The notes under the pieces are model-generated. The model was not told the origin of the DNA, made no database searches, and saw only the letters and a program-made list of their open reading frames with translations. This document shows positions 1 to 6,950 of a stretch of 8,337 nt of DNA, piece after piece (position 1 is the stretch's first letter; every line of letters begins with the position of its first letter). The stretch lies in assembly GCA_034666705.1 (NCBI GenBank), contig JAXDLH010000319.1, positions 1 through 8,337 of the forward strand. Direction: 5' to 3'. This stretch comes from JAXDLH01 sp034666705. GTDB lineage: Bacteria > Chloroflexota > UBA6077 > SHYK01. The translations under genes were made by a program, and so were the position numbers.

Positions 1-1
1 T

Positions 2-1975
2 GAAAACCTCGTGGAGATGAGCGCGGCTGTCCCGCGTGAGGTGCTGCAGTTCGTCCGCGGCATCAACGATCCGGGGCAGCTCGCCGACCATGCGGCCTAC
101 TCACCCGAGTACACGTTCGAGCAGCGGCTGCGCACGCTCCATACCCTCGATCCGGTCGAACGCTTGCAGTTGGCACTCGAGTTCACGCGGCGTCACCTCG
201 AGATCGCCCAACTGCGGTCGAAGATCCGCGAGGACGTGAAGTCGAGTGTCGATAAGGCGCAGCGCGACTTCTATCTCCGCGAGCAGCTCCGCGTGATTCA
301 GCGTGAGCTCGGGGAGGGGGAGGGCGAAACTGCCGTTGCCGACGAACTCCGCACAAAGATCGAGGACGCCGGCATGCCCGAGGCGGCGCGGGACAAGGCG
401 CTCCGCGAGCTCGACCGGCTGAAGGTCGTCGGCATGCACTCGGCCGAACAGGGCGTGATCCGCACCTACCTCGAGTGGCTCACGGAGCTGCCCTGGTCTA
501 ATGCCACCGAAGACCACGTCGACATCGCCGACGCGGCCCGCATTCTCGACGAGGACCATTACGGTCTCGAGAAGGTCAAGGACCGCATCATCGAGTACAT
601 CGCCGTGCGCGGACTGGCTGGCGATAAGATGCGCAGCCCGATCCTCTGCTTCGTAGGCCCGCCCGGTGTCGGCAAGACCTCTCTGGGCAGGTCGGTGGCG
701 CGGGCGCTCGGGCGCACATTCTGGCGCACGAGCCTCGGCGGCGTGCGTGACGAGGCGGAGATTCGCGGCCACCGCCGCACCTACGTCGGGGCGCTGCCCG
801 GTCGCATTATCCAGGGTATCCGCAACGCGAAGACCAACAATCCGGTCTTCATGCTCGACGAGATCGACAAGGTCGGCAACGACTTTCGCGGCGACCCGTC
901 GGCGGCGCTGCTCGAGGTGCTCGACCCGGAGCAGAACTTCGCGTTCAGCGACCATTATCTGGAGGTGCCCTTCGATCTCTCGAAGGTGATCTTCATCTGC
1001 ACGGCCAACGTGCTCGACACGATTCCGCCGGCGTTGCGCGACCGTATGGAGGTGATCTCCATCGCGGGTTACACCGAGGATGAGAAGCAGCAGATCGCCA
1101 CCCGCTTCCTCGTGCCAAAGCAAGTTGAGTCGCACGGTCTTCGGCCCGAGCAGCTTACCTTGACCGACGACGCGCTGCGGGGGGTCATCGAAGGCTATAC
1201 CCGCGAGGCGGGCGTGCGGAACCTGGAGCGGGAGATCGCGACGTTGGCCCGCAAGACCGCACGCAAAGTCGCAGCGCACGAGATCGAGCAGGCGACGATC
1301 AATGCCGATGATCTCGTCGAGCCGCTCGGCCCGCAGAAGTTCACGAGGAGCTTGACCGAGGAAGCGGACGAGGTCGGATTGGTCAACGGCGTGGCCTGGA
1401 CCGAGACCGGCGGCGAGCTGCTCTCGATCGAGGTCACCATCATGGAGGGCAAGGGCGAGCCTGTGATCACCGGTCACCTGGGGCAGGTGATGCAGGAATC
1501 GGCGCGCGCCGCGCTGACCTACGCGCGTGCGAATGCCCATCGCTTCGGCGTTGCGCCGGATTGGTTCGATACGCACATGATCCACGTCCATGTACCCGCC
1601 GGCGCCGTGCCCAAGGACGGTCCTTCGGCCGGGCTTGCCCTCACCACTGCGCTCATCTCGGCCATCACCGGCGTGCCGGCGCGGCGCGACGTGGCGATGA
1701 CCGGGGAGGTGACGATCCGCGGCCGTGCGCTCCCCATCGGGGGGCTCAAGGAGAAGATGCTGGCGGCACATCGCGCAGGGATCAAAACGTTCATCCTCCC
1801 GGCTCGCAACGCGAAGGATCTCGTGGACATCCCCGAAAAGGTGCGCGAGATGGACATCGTGCAGGTGGAGCGCGTCGAAGAGGTCCTGGAGCGAGCGCTC
1901 GTCGGCGGCGTGCCAGGAGGCCAGGTGCCGGCGGCAATCCGCGAGGCCGTCCGCGAACCGATCGCCGTCGGCTGA
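2..1975 (+). CDS. lon: ATP-dependent Lon protease, 5' end cut by window
   Basis: Homo-oligomeric cytoplasmic AAA+ serine protease that unfolds and degrades damaged and regulatory proteins. The reading frame is open from base 2, and its first residues (ENLVE...) already look like the Lon N-terminal region, so the true start lies upstream. Counting residues from the GTG at 11, the visible parts are: the end of the N-terminal substrate-binding region and its coiled coil (about 1-170); Walker A GPPGVGKT at 216-223 with Lys222; Walker B with Asp283-Glu284; an arginine-finger region near 345; and the protease domain with PKDGPSAG, where Ser539 is the nucleophile and Lys582 of LKEK its dyad partner. 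The Walker-Lys to Ser distance (317) and the Ser to Lys distance (43) equal those of E. coli Lon as I remember them (K362, S679, K722), so roughly 140 residues are missing. The C-terminus runs about ten residues longer than E. coli Lon. No internal lesion is seen. Confidence 0.97.
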   Translation, partial: ENLVEMSAAVPREVLQFVRGINDPGQLADHAAYSPEYTFEQRLRTLHTLDPVERLQLALEFTRRHLEIAQLRSKIREDVKSSVDKAQRDFYLREQLRVIQRELGEGEGETAVADELRTKIEDAGMPEAARDKALRELDRLKVVGMHSAEQGVIRTYLEWLTELPWSNATEDHVDIADAARILDEDHYGLEKVKDRIIEYIAVRGLAGDKMRSPILCFVGPPGVGKTSLGRSVARALGRTFWRTSLGGVRDEAEIRGHRRTYVGALPGRIIQGIRNAKTNNPVFMLDEIDKVGNDFRGDPSAALLEVLDPEQNFAFSDHYLEVPFDLSKVIFICTANVLDTIPPALRDRMEVISIAGYTEDEKQQIATRFLVPKQVESHGLRPEQLTLTDDALRGVIEGYTREAGVRNLEREIATLARKTARKVAAHEIEQATINADDLVEPLGPQKFTRSLTEEADEVGLVNGVAWTETGGELLSIEVTIMEGKGEPVITGHLGQVMQESARAALTYARANAHRFGVAPDWFDTHMIHVHVPAGAVPKDGPSAGLALTTALISAITGVPARRDVAMTGEVTIRGRALPIGGLKEKMLAAHRAGIKTFILPARNAKDLVDIPEKVREMDIVQVERVEEVLERALVGGVPGGQVPAAIREAVREPIAVG

Positions 1976-1982
1976 GCCCCAG

Positions 1983-2021
1983 AATCCGTCCGCCCGGCGC
2001 TCGTCGACGGGCGGACGGATT
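1983..2021 (+). terminator. Hairpin downstream of lon, probable terminator
   Basis: A perfect 14-bp inverted repeat lies 7 bases after the lon stop codon. The arms are 1983-1996 (AATCCGTCCGCCCG) and 2008-2021, with an 11-base loop. The stem is very stable and sits where a terminator is expected. No T-tract follows on the + strand (GGAAGGCAC comes next), so it is not a textbook intrinsic terminator. It could act as a U-less terminator or protect the 3' end of the mRNA. Confidence 0.65.
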
Positions 2022-2060
2022 GGAAGGCACATGTGTCACGATTTCTGTGCGGGCGGCGTT

Positions 2061-2066
2061 TAGAAT
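2061..2066 (+). promoter_or_regulatory. Candidate -10 box TAGAAT before the PPC-like gene
   Basis: TAGAAT matches the sigma-70 -10 consensus at 5 of 6 positions and sits in the otherwise GC-rich gap between the lon hairpin and the gene at 2167. No convincing -35 hexamer lies at the usual spacing. Transcription would start near 2072-2074, leaving a leader of about 95 bases. The same hexamer precedes the operon at 5143, which mildly supports both. A chance AT-rich hexamer is the alternative. Confidence 0.3.
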
Positions 2067-2104
2067 CTGTGATCGCCCGTGCGGCGGAAACGCCCGTCCG
2101 TTCT

Positions 2105-2120
2105 GAGGGACGGATCCCTC
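2105..2120 (+). other. Small hairpin in the leader of the PPC-like gene
   Basis: GAGGGA (2105-2110) and TCCCTC (2115-2120) form a perfect 6-bp stem around the tetraloop CGGA, in the predicted 5' leader about 45 bases before the start codon. It may affect mRNA stability. It is too small and too far from the ribosome-binding site to be called a regulator. Confidence 0.3.
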
Positions 2121-2166
2121 CATTGAACGGCAAGCTGAACCCAACCATCCGGCACAGGAGACTTGT

Positions 2167-2748
2167 ATGCCCGCGATGACCCACGCGCGCTCGATTCCGA
2201 CGCTGACGGTGATCCTCGCCGCAATTACGATCTTCGCCGTTGGCCTCATGGTCTCGCTCTCGAGTACGTCTTCGATGAGGGCTCACGCGCAAAGCGACTG
2301 TTCGCAGCCGGCTTCAGACGGCTGCCCGGTCGACCTCAACAGCCTCGTACAGGCGTCGCTGACCGATGCGTCCACGACCCACAACTGGCTGGTCAACGTT
2401 CAGGTCGCGAATGACTTTACGGTGACGCTCACTAACCTGCCCGGTGATTACGAAGTCACGGTCTATGGGCCCGACCCGGACTACGTCCTGCTCGGCCAGT
2501 CGAACAACCCGGGCACCCAGGACGAGGTTGTTGGGGTGAGCAATATCGGCCCCGGGACCTACTGGATCACGGTGGATAGCCCCAGCGGCGATGCCAGCGA
2601 CGATCCGTATACGCTGCTCGTGACCTCGGTGCCAGTCGTCGTCGAGGCGACGCCCGCCCCGGCGAACGAGGCGCCTACCCCCGGCCCGACTGCAGTGTCA
2701 TTCGGCGCCTACGGCACGCCCGTCACGAGGCCCTTCCTCCCATACTGA
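2167..2748 (+). CDS. Small secreted protein with PPC-like beta-sandwich and proline-rich tail
   Basis: A 193-residue exported protein of unknown role. The start is the ATG with AGGAG at 2156-2160, six bases upstream. Residues 1-41 are a signal peptide: a short basic N-region, a hydrophobic stretch at 12-32, then AHA before Gln42 as a likely cleavage site. Residues about 60-150 look like a bacterial pre-peptidase C-terminal (PPC) domain, with alternating beta strands, a VTVYGPDPDYVLLGQS turn and the typical GPGTYWITV near the end. Residues 155-180 are rich in Pro, Thr and Ala, a linker-like surface segment, and the chain ends RPFLPY. PPC domains usually sit beside a peptidase, but here nothing else is attached. 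Two cysteines early in the mature part (DCSQPASDGC) could form a disulfide. The gene is monocistronic between two hairpins. Binding or wall attachment is a guess. The secretion call is strong and the PPC call moderate. Confidence 0.85.
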   Translation: MPAMTHARSIPTLTVILAAITIFAVGLMVSLSSTSSMRAHAQSDCSQPASDGCPVDLNSLVQASLTDASTTHNWLVNVQVANDFTVTLTNLPGDYEVTVYGPDPDYVLLGQSNNPGTQDEVVGVSNIGPGTYWITVDSPSGDASDDPYTLLVTSVPVVVEATPAPANEAPTPGPTAVSFGAYGTPVTRPFLPY

Positions 2749-2770
2749 TTCACTCTGCCGAGTGCGAGCA

Positions 2771-2804
2771 GGGAAGGCCCGGCCGTAAATGGCCGGGCCT
2801 TCCC
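2771..2804. terminator. Bidirectional terminator hairpin between convergent genes
   Basis: A perfect 14-bp inverted repeat has arms GGGAAGGCCCGGCC (2771-2784) and GGCCGGGCCTTCCC (2791-2804) and a 6-base loop GTAAAT. The stem can be extended by AGC/GCT past one bulged A. It lies 22 bases after the stop at 2748 (+) and one base after the stop at 2806-2808 (-), the position of a shared terminator for convergent genes. No T-tract is present on either strand. Confidence 0.75.
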
Positions 2805-2805
2805 G

Positions 2806-5091
2806 CTATGAGGGCGCTGAGAAGCTCAAGCGATATACCGCGACGACGTCGTCGATGCGCGTCAGCTCGAGTGGCGGCGGTTTGGGACCGTGGTCCGCTG
2901 ATTCCCATCCAATACGTTCGATGGTGAGCATCTGCGCCACGACGCCCGGTGGCGTCTCCAGATGGGCAAAGGCGTCCATCGCCCAGAATACCGGGTGGCC
3001 CGCCGCATCCATTCGCTGCAGCGTGACCGCAATCGTTGGGGTCAACTGCGCCTCAGGGATCGCGAATGCCATGCGTCCAAACTCGGCGTCGAGCGGCATG
3101 GCGAGATGGATACCCGCGTTGCCCGCAGGAAAAATGACCACGGCGTCTGCTGGCAGCTTCGCAGCCAGCCCCTGCAGCCCATCAACCACGCCGGCGGCGT
3201 GGCGTGGGCGGATGAAGTCGCCGTCGTGGGCAATGGCGAGCGCGAGGCCCAGCGAGACGAGCGCCGTCGCGGCGAGCGGTCCGACGTGGCCGAGCGCGTC
3301 GTGGAGAATGCCGGCCTGCGGGGCGAGCCCACGTGCTGAGCGGTCGGCCAGCTCTTCCGGGCGGACTGCACCGAACCACCGCGGATCCGCCCGCCACAGG
3401 GCCGCGGCGCCCGTGCTCGCCAGGATCGCGATGAGCGGTACCACCGCCGGCACCAGCCGACGGACCATCCACGGGTGGTCGCCGGTAACGAGTGGATCGG
3501 GGAGATAGAGGAGTGCCGGCAGGCCGCCGATGAGCAGCAGCGGCACCATAGACCGGTTGGTGCCATTCCATCCGATCATGAGCAAGCCCGCCGCCGCCAG
3601 ACCGAGGATCGGCCAGGGCAGATAGCCTGGCAGCCACGCGAGTGGCGAAGCGGCGCCCAGCGTTGGCTCGCGCCCAACGCCCGGCGCCAGGCCGCTCAGC
3701 GCCGCCGCGCTGCCAATGCCGAGGAGCAGCAGCAGCGCCGCGCGCCACGCCCACACGGCGCGTCGCCCGATGCCAACGTGTGTGGCCGGATCGCGCAGAG
3801 CTGGCACGAGCCGTTCGTGCCACTCTGTACCTCGACCTGAGCGGCGCAGCCATGCCACGACTGCGATCGTCATTCCTGCAAGCGCCACGATCGCCAGTCC
3901 GCCGACGGCACGCCCGAAGGTGAAGGCGCCGTAGGTCGTGCCCATGTAGACGCGGGCGAACAGCGCATCGTGCAGCCCCGCCGCGACCAATCCAGGCCCA
4001 AGGATCGCCACAGTGGCACTTCGGCCAGGAGCGGCGCACACCACCAGCAGCAGGATCAGCGCGCCAGCCACCAGTACGCCATCCGCGCGCGTGAACAGCG
4101 CGGCGGTCGCGCCAAGCGCCGCGAGCCCTCCCCAGCGAGATCCGCCGCCGCCAATCCAGCGCGTCCCTGCCCAGGCGGTGAGCCATGCGAACGCGCCGAG
4201 TGCCGACTCAGCCATCGGCTCGCGCGCCCACCACACCTGGGAGAAGCTCACCGCCAGGATCGCTCCAACGATCGGCCAGACCGGAAGGTGCACACCTTGC
4301 GATTTCCCTCTTCCCGTGAATGGGGGCGGGAGGACAACCTCGCGCTCGTCTTCGGCGGGTCCAGTTGTCGCCTCGCGCCTTCGAGGCTTTTCTGCGGAGT
4401 CTGCGCCGAGCTCGTCGATGGGCTCGGCGCGTGCCGAAATGGCCTGGGCGGCGCTGCTCGCGAGCATGGCGAAGGCGAGCGCGAGCACGCCGAATACGCC
4501 GGCGACGTGGAGGGCTGGCTCCAGGCCGCCGAGGCTCGCGGCGAGGGCGATCCAGGTCGGCACGACGGGCAGAAAGCCGCCCTCCACGGCTCCAGCGGCG
4601 AGATCGTGCACGAAAAGCTGTGTCGGAAATCGGATCTGCGCGCCGTTGATGGCGCTCACGTAGATCCACGCGTTGACCTGCGATGGATCGACGGTCTGAT
4701 CGAGAAGGCGCAGGCCCGGGTCGGGGATGACGACGCTGCCGAATCGGGCAATGTCGAAGCCCGTGGCCACATACACCGCGGGATCGCGCGGACCGACGAC
4801 GTTCTCTGAGCCAGGAGCAATGAGCGCTGCGCCAATGAGCAGCAGCAACGCAGCGCTCGAGGTGCGCCGGTCGAGTCGAGGCCGGATGCGCAGCGGGGGG
4901 CGCCAGAGCCAGCCGGCACCGATCACCGCGACCGCCAGCACCAGAAGCGCCAGCCAGAGATGAAATCGACCGAGGTCGGCAATCGCGACCAGCCCCAGTG
5001 AGCCGGAGGCGATGGCCGTTCCGAGCCAGGCGGCCCAGCGGTCGAGGGGGCTTGCCTCCCCGGTGAGTTCGAGCGAAGGGTCGTTCGGCAC
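2806..5091 (-). CDS. Polytopic membrane protein, GT-C (PMT/ArnT-like) glycosyltransferase family
   Basis: A 761-residue integral membrane protein with about 13-16 hydrophobic segments up to residue 620, then a soluble C-terminal part (about 635-761) probably outside the membrane. Features typical of GT-C enzymes, which transfer sugar from a polyprenyl-phosphate donor, are: a long first loop carrying GPRDPAVYVATG (100-111, acidic residue Asp103); WWAREPMAES (287-296), like the W-aR-P-sE motif; FTRADG (333-338); and HPWMVRRLVPAVVP (539-552). A hydrophilic stretch at about 215-268 (charged, containing PPPFTGRG at 255-262) interrupts the membrane region and looks inserted. Translation starts at a GTG; an in-frame stop lies upstream with no ATG or GTG between, and no clear Shine-Dalgarno is seen, so the start is the least certain point. 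The gene diverges from the 5143 operon. The acceptor is unknown: cell-envelope glycolipid or protein glycosylation is possible. Other GT-C-fold enzymes cannot be excluded. Confidence 0.75.
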   Translation of the reverse strand: MPNDPSLELTGEASPLDRWAAWLGTAIASGSLGLVAIADLGRFHLWLALLVLAVAVIGAGWLWRPPLRIRPRLDRRTSSAALLLLIGAALIAPGSENVVGPRDPAVYVATGFDIARFGSVVIPDPGLRLLDQTVDPSQVNAWIYVSAINGAQIRFPTQLFVHDLAAGAVEGGFLPVVPTWIALAASLGGLEPALHVAGVFGVLALAFAMLASSAAQAISARAEPIDELGADSAEKPRRREATTGPAEDEREVVLPPPFTGRGKSQGVHLPVWPIVGAILAVSFSQVWWAREPMAESALGAFAWLTAWAGTRWIGGGGSRWGGLAALGATAALFTRADGVLVAGALILLLVVCAAPGRSATVAILGPGLVAAGLHDALFARVYMGTTYGAFTFGRAVGGLAIVALAGMTIAVVAWLRRSGRGTEWHERLVPALRDPATHVGIGRRAVWAWRAALLLLLGIGSAAALSGLAPGVGREPTLGAASPLAWLPGYLPWPILGLAAAGLLMIGWNGTNRSMVPLLLIGGLPALLYLPDPLVTGDHPWMVRRLVPAVVPLIAILASTGAAALWRADPRWFGAVRPEELADRSARGLAPQAGILHDALGHVGPLAATALVSLGLALAIAHDGDFIRPRHAAGVVDGLQGLAAKLPADAVVIFPAGNAGIHLAMPLDAEFGRMAFAIPEAQLTPTIAVTLQRMDAAGHPVFWAMDAFAHLETPPGVVAQMLTIERIGWESADHGPKPPPLELTRIDDVVAVYRLSFSAPS
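4304..4335 (-). repeat. Degenerate palindromic repeat inside the membrane-protein gene
   Basis: The + strand reads TTTCCCTCTTCCCGTGAA followed directly by TGGGGGCGGGAGGA, an imperfect inverted repeat with a pyrimidine-rich left arm and a purine-rich right arm. On the coding strand it translates to LPPPFTGRGK. Peptides of this PPFTGRG type are what dispersed CCCTCTCCC/GGGAGAGGG palindromes give when they lie in a gene. It sits inside the hydrophilic insert of the host protein. Copy number in the genome cannot be seen from this window, so the repeat identity is an inference. Confidence 0.35.
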
Positions 5092-5095
5092 GGTG

Positions 5096-5101
5096 TAGAA
5101 T
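5096..5101 (+). promoter_or_regulatory. Candidate -10 box TAGAAT for the three-gene operon
   Basis: TAGAAT (5 of 6 to the -10 consensus) lies 41 bases before the ATG at 5143, in the narrow gap between divergent genes. Transcription would start near 5107-5109, giving a leader of about 35 bases. No clear -35 is found; the expected place falls inside the first codons of the divergent gene. The same hexamer precedes the gene at 2167. Confidence 0.35.
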
Positions 5102-5129
5102 GCCAGCCAGGTGAGGCGCTCAGCAACGT

Positions 5130-5134
5130 GGAGG
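5130..5134 (+). promoter_or_regulatory. Shine-Dalgarno GGAGG fixing the M24-like start
   Basis: GGAGG followed by 8 bases and then ATG at 5143 is an ideal ribosome-binding arrangement. It rules out the in-frame GTG at 5128, which lies upstream of and overlaps this site, and sets a 384-residue product. Confidence 0.8.
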
Positions 5135-5142
5135 TGTGGGCG

Positions 5143-6297
5143 ATGCGCGAGGCGTCATCGTTCCCGAGATTCTCGGCTGACGAGATGGCGCAGCGGCACG
5201 CCCAGGTCCACGCGCTCATGGAAGAGGCAAGCCTCGACGGGCTCCTCTTTTATGGCAGCGGGCGATTCGCAACCGAGATCTACTGGCTCACCGATTGGCC
5301 CGGCAGTCGCGAGGCGTACATCCTGTTCCAGCCTGGCCGCGAACCGGTGGTGCTCGCTCAGCTCTACAACCACATCCCGATGGCGCGCGTGCTCTCCGTC
5401 GTGTCGGACGTTCGTTGGGCCGGGCCGAATACGGCTGAGGCGGTCGTCGAGCTGCTGCATGAGCGGGGGCTGGAGGGCAAGCGCGTCGGCCTCGTCGGCT
5501 CGCTCCCCCACCAGCAGTATGAGCGGCTGCGCGAGAGTATCTCGAGCGTTACGTTCGTCGATGTTGGCGGCAAGCATCGGATGAGGCGCACGATCCACAG
5601 CGCCGAGGAGATCGCGCGCTATGCGCTCGCCTCCAAGCTCACGGACGATTCAATCCAGGCGCTGGCGAACGCGCTGCGTCCGGGGCTGCGCGAGGACGAG
5701 TTGCCAGCCATTCTGGAAAACGTGTACCTGCGCGCGGGCGGCTATGCCGGTATCCATTTCATGACCAGCATGCCGATGGAGGCGCCCACCTTTCCCGTGC
5801 CCGCGCAGTACCAATCCGATCGCATGCTGCAGCCCGGCGATTGCTTGATCACGGAGATCAGTGGCGCCTACTGGGGCTACAGCGGCCAGATCCACCGCAC
5901 CTACTCGCTCGGACAGGGGCCAACGCCCGCCTGGCGCGACCTGCACGACGCCGCGGTGGAGACGTTTCTGGCGATCGTAGACGTCTTGCAAGACGGCGTT
6001 TCGACGCGCGAGATCGAGGGGGCCGCGGAGGTCGTCCATCGCCGAGGCTATTCGATCTACGACGATTTGCTGCACGGCGTGAACCAATCGCCGCCGATCA
6101 TCCAGACCGCGAGCACGAAGCGCCACACGAGCCCCGAGGTTATCTTCCGCGAGGGCATGGTGATTACCGTGCAGCCGAACGTTATCACCCGCGACGAGCG
6201 GATGGGGCTGCAATTTGGGGAGACGGTCGTGGTGCGCAAGGATGGAGTGGAGCGCCTGAACCAATACCCGCGAGAGTGGATCACCGTCGAATGCTAG
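5143..6297 (+). CDS. M24 (Xaa-Pro peptidase/creatinase) fold protein lacking most canonical metal ligands
   Basis: A 384-residue, probably cytoplasmic protein (no signal peptide). Residues about 8-140 look like the creatinase/prolidase N-terminal domain and about 150-380 like the M24 'pita-bread' catalytic domain, recognisable from QPGDCLITEIS, GYSGQIHRTYSLG, LLHGVNQSPP, EGMVITVQPN and GLQFGETVVV. True M24 metallopeptidases bind two metals with Asp, Asp, His, Glu, Glu. Here the equivalent positions read Glu238, Gln249, His311, Gln344 and Gly359 (followed by Glu360). The spacings 238-249 (11) and 311-344 (33) equal those I recall for MetAP, so the alignment is good while the ligands are changed. 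The catalytic His of the HE motif after His311 is also absent. It is therefore unlikely to be an ordinary aminopeptidase P or prolidase. A metal-independent hydrolase (as creatinase is) or a binding protein fits better. First gene of the operon; its stop overlaps the next start. Confidence 0.85.
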   Translation: MREASSFPRFSADEMAQRHAQVHALMEEASLDGLLFYGSGRFATEIYWLTDWPGSREAYILFQPGREPVVLAQLYNHIPMARVLSVVSDVRWAGPNTAEAVVELLHERGLEGKRVGLVGSLPHQQYERLRESISSVTFVDVGGKHRMRRTIHSAEEIARYALASKLTDDSIQALANALRPGLREDELPAILENVYLRAGGYAGIHFMTSMPMEAPTFPVPAQYQSDRMLQPGDCLITEISGAYWGYSGQIHRTYSLGQGPTPAWRDLHDAAVETFLAIVDVLQDGVSTREIEGAAEVVHRRGYSIYDDLLHGVNQSPPIIQTASTKRHTSPEVIFREGMVITVQPNVITRDERMGLQFGETVVVRKDGVERLNQYPREWITVEC

Positions 6298-6950
6298 GAG
6301 CGCGTAGGAAGCACGGCGCGCTCGTGGCGCTGGTTCCGCTCGCTCTCGGGTTCTTCATCTGGCTCGGGCTGCCCTTGCATACCGCCGGCCAACAGTCGTC
6401 GACGCCGCTCCAGTTCGATCCGCTCAGTCCCGACGAGATAGGCGCCACCCTGCAGATCTCAGCCGAGGACCAGAATGTGCAGGGGTACCTTGGGGGCGCG
6501 CGGTACCAGCACATCCTCACCCAGCGCTTTGACGATGGGCTAAAACGTGAACCGGGGGATAGCGCGCGCCTCGCCGAGTCCGTGTTCTACATATACGAGC
6601 GGGACGGCACGGCGGTGGACCTCACGCTGCTGGTGGTCGCCGACCTCCGCGCGAGCCGCGTCGTGTCCGCCACGCCGTCGAGTGGATCGCGGCCGCCACT
6701 GGCCCGTGATGAGCTGCGCCGGGCGCAGGAGATCGCGCTGGCGGACGAACGGGTGCAGGTGCTGCTCGCGCAGCAACACGTGACACCCGAGCAGGTCGCG
6801 ATCTACGTGTATGGGTTGCAGCCTGAAGAGGCGAGCGGCCCGTGTGCCCGGAATCGCTGCATGGCGTTCATCCTCGCGCCCGTGGGGCAGCCTGGTGGGA
6901 CGTTCGTCAGCGTGAATTTGACGACGCAGCGTGTGGAGCTCACCGGCTAA
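6291..6950 (+). CDS. Membrane-anchored protein resembling copper amine oxidase N2/N3 domains
   Basis: A 219-residue exported protein. The ATG at 6291 overlaps the M24-like stop (ATGCTAG), which implies coupled translation; only a weak GAGTGGA lies upstream. Residues 1-8 are basic, 9-29 are a hydrophobic signal peptide or anchor, and the rest is extracytoplasmic. FDPLSPDEI at 42-50 matches the PLDPLTxxEI opening of the copper amine oxidase N2 domain. Later come a strand-rich stretch with VDLTLLVVADLRASRVVSA, as in 'vDLtxxxVvSw' of N2/N3, then PLARDELRRAQEIALADERV (the 'dE...A..i...dp.V' helix), and a last FVSVNLTTQRVEL strand pair. The mature length of about 185 residues suits N2 plus N3. No catalytic residue belongs to these domains; in amine oxidases they flank the active-site entrance. 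The next gene encodes the missing catalytic domain, which strongly supports the call. Alone, the match is suggestive, not decisive. One cysteine pair (CARNRC) may form a disulfide. Confidence 0.65.
   Translation: MLGARRKHGALVALVPLALGFFIWLGLPLHTAGQQSSTPLQFDPLSPDEIGATLQISAEDQNVQGYLGGARYQHILTQRFDDGLKREPGDSARLAESVFYIYERDGTAVDLTLLVVADLRASRVVSATPSSGSRPPLARDELRRAQEIALADERVQVLLAQQHVTPEQVAIYVYGLQPEEASGPCARNRCMAFILAPVGQPGGTFVSVNLTTQRVELTG

Noticed and set aside
101..2032. Open frame of about 640 codons on the - strand opposite lon
   Set aside because: It lies almost wholly antisense to an intact Lon gene with every catalytic motif. Its product is an Arg/His/Asp/Leu-rich composition with no domain, as expected from the complement of GC-rich coding DNA.
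3531..3736. Short CAG/GCAG runs (for example near 3531-3541 and 3724-3733)
   Set aside because: These are leucine-rich codon runs of transmembrane segments read on the other strand, too short and irregular to be a meaningful repeat.
3970..4809. Open frame of 279 codons on the + strand inside the membrane-protein gene
   Set aside because: The product is Arg/Ala-rich and featureless, while the - strand frame gives coherent hydrophobic segments and GT-C motifs.
5128..5142. GTG at 5128 as start of the M24-like gene
   Set aside because: The GGAGG at 5130-5134 would then be inside the coding region. The ATG at 5143 has it at ideal spacing.
5841..6290. Upstream extension of the N2/N3-like gene's frame into the M24-like gene
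   Set aside because: The extension is out of frame with the well-supported M24 domain and gives Arg-rich nonsense. The ATG at 6291 places a basic residue cluster and hydrophobic segment at the N-terminus, as an export signal requires.
6842..6949. Upstream extension of the catalytic subunit's frame
   Set aside because: It overlaps the conserved 3' end of the preceding gene. The ATG at 6950 with upstream GGAG and stop-start overlap is a better start.
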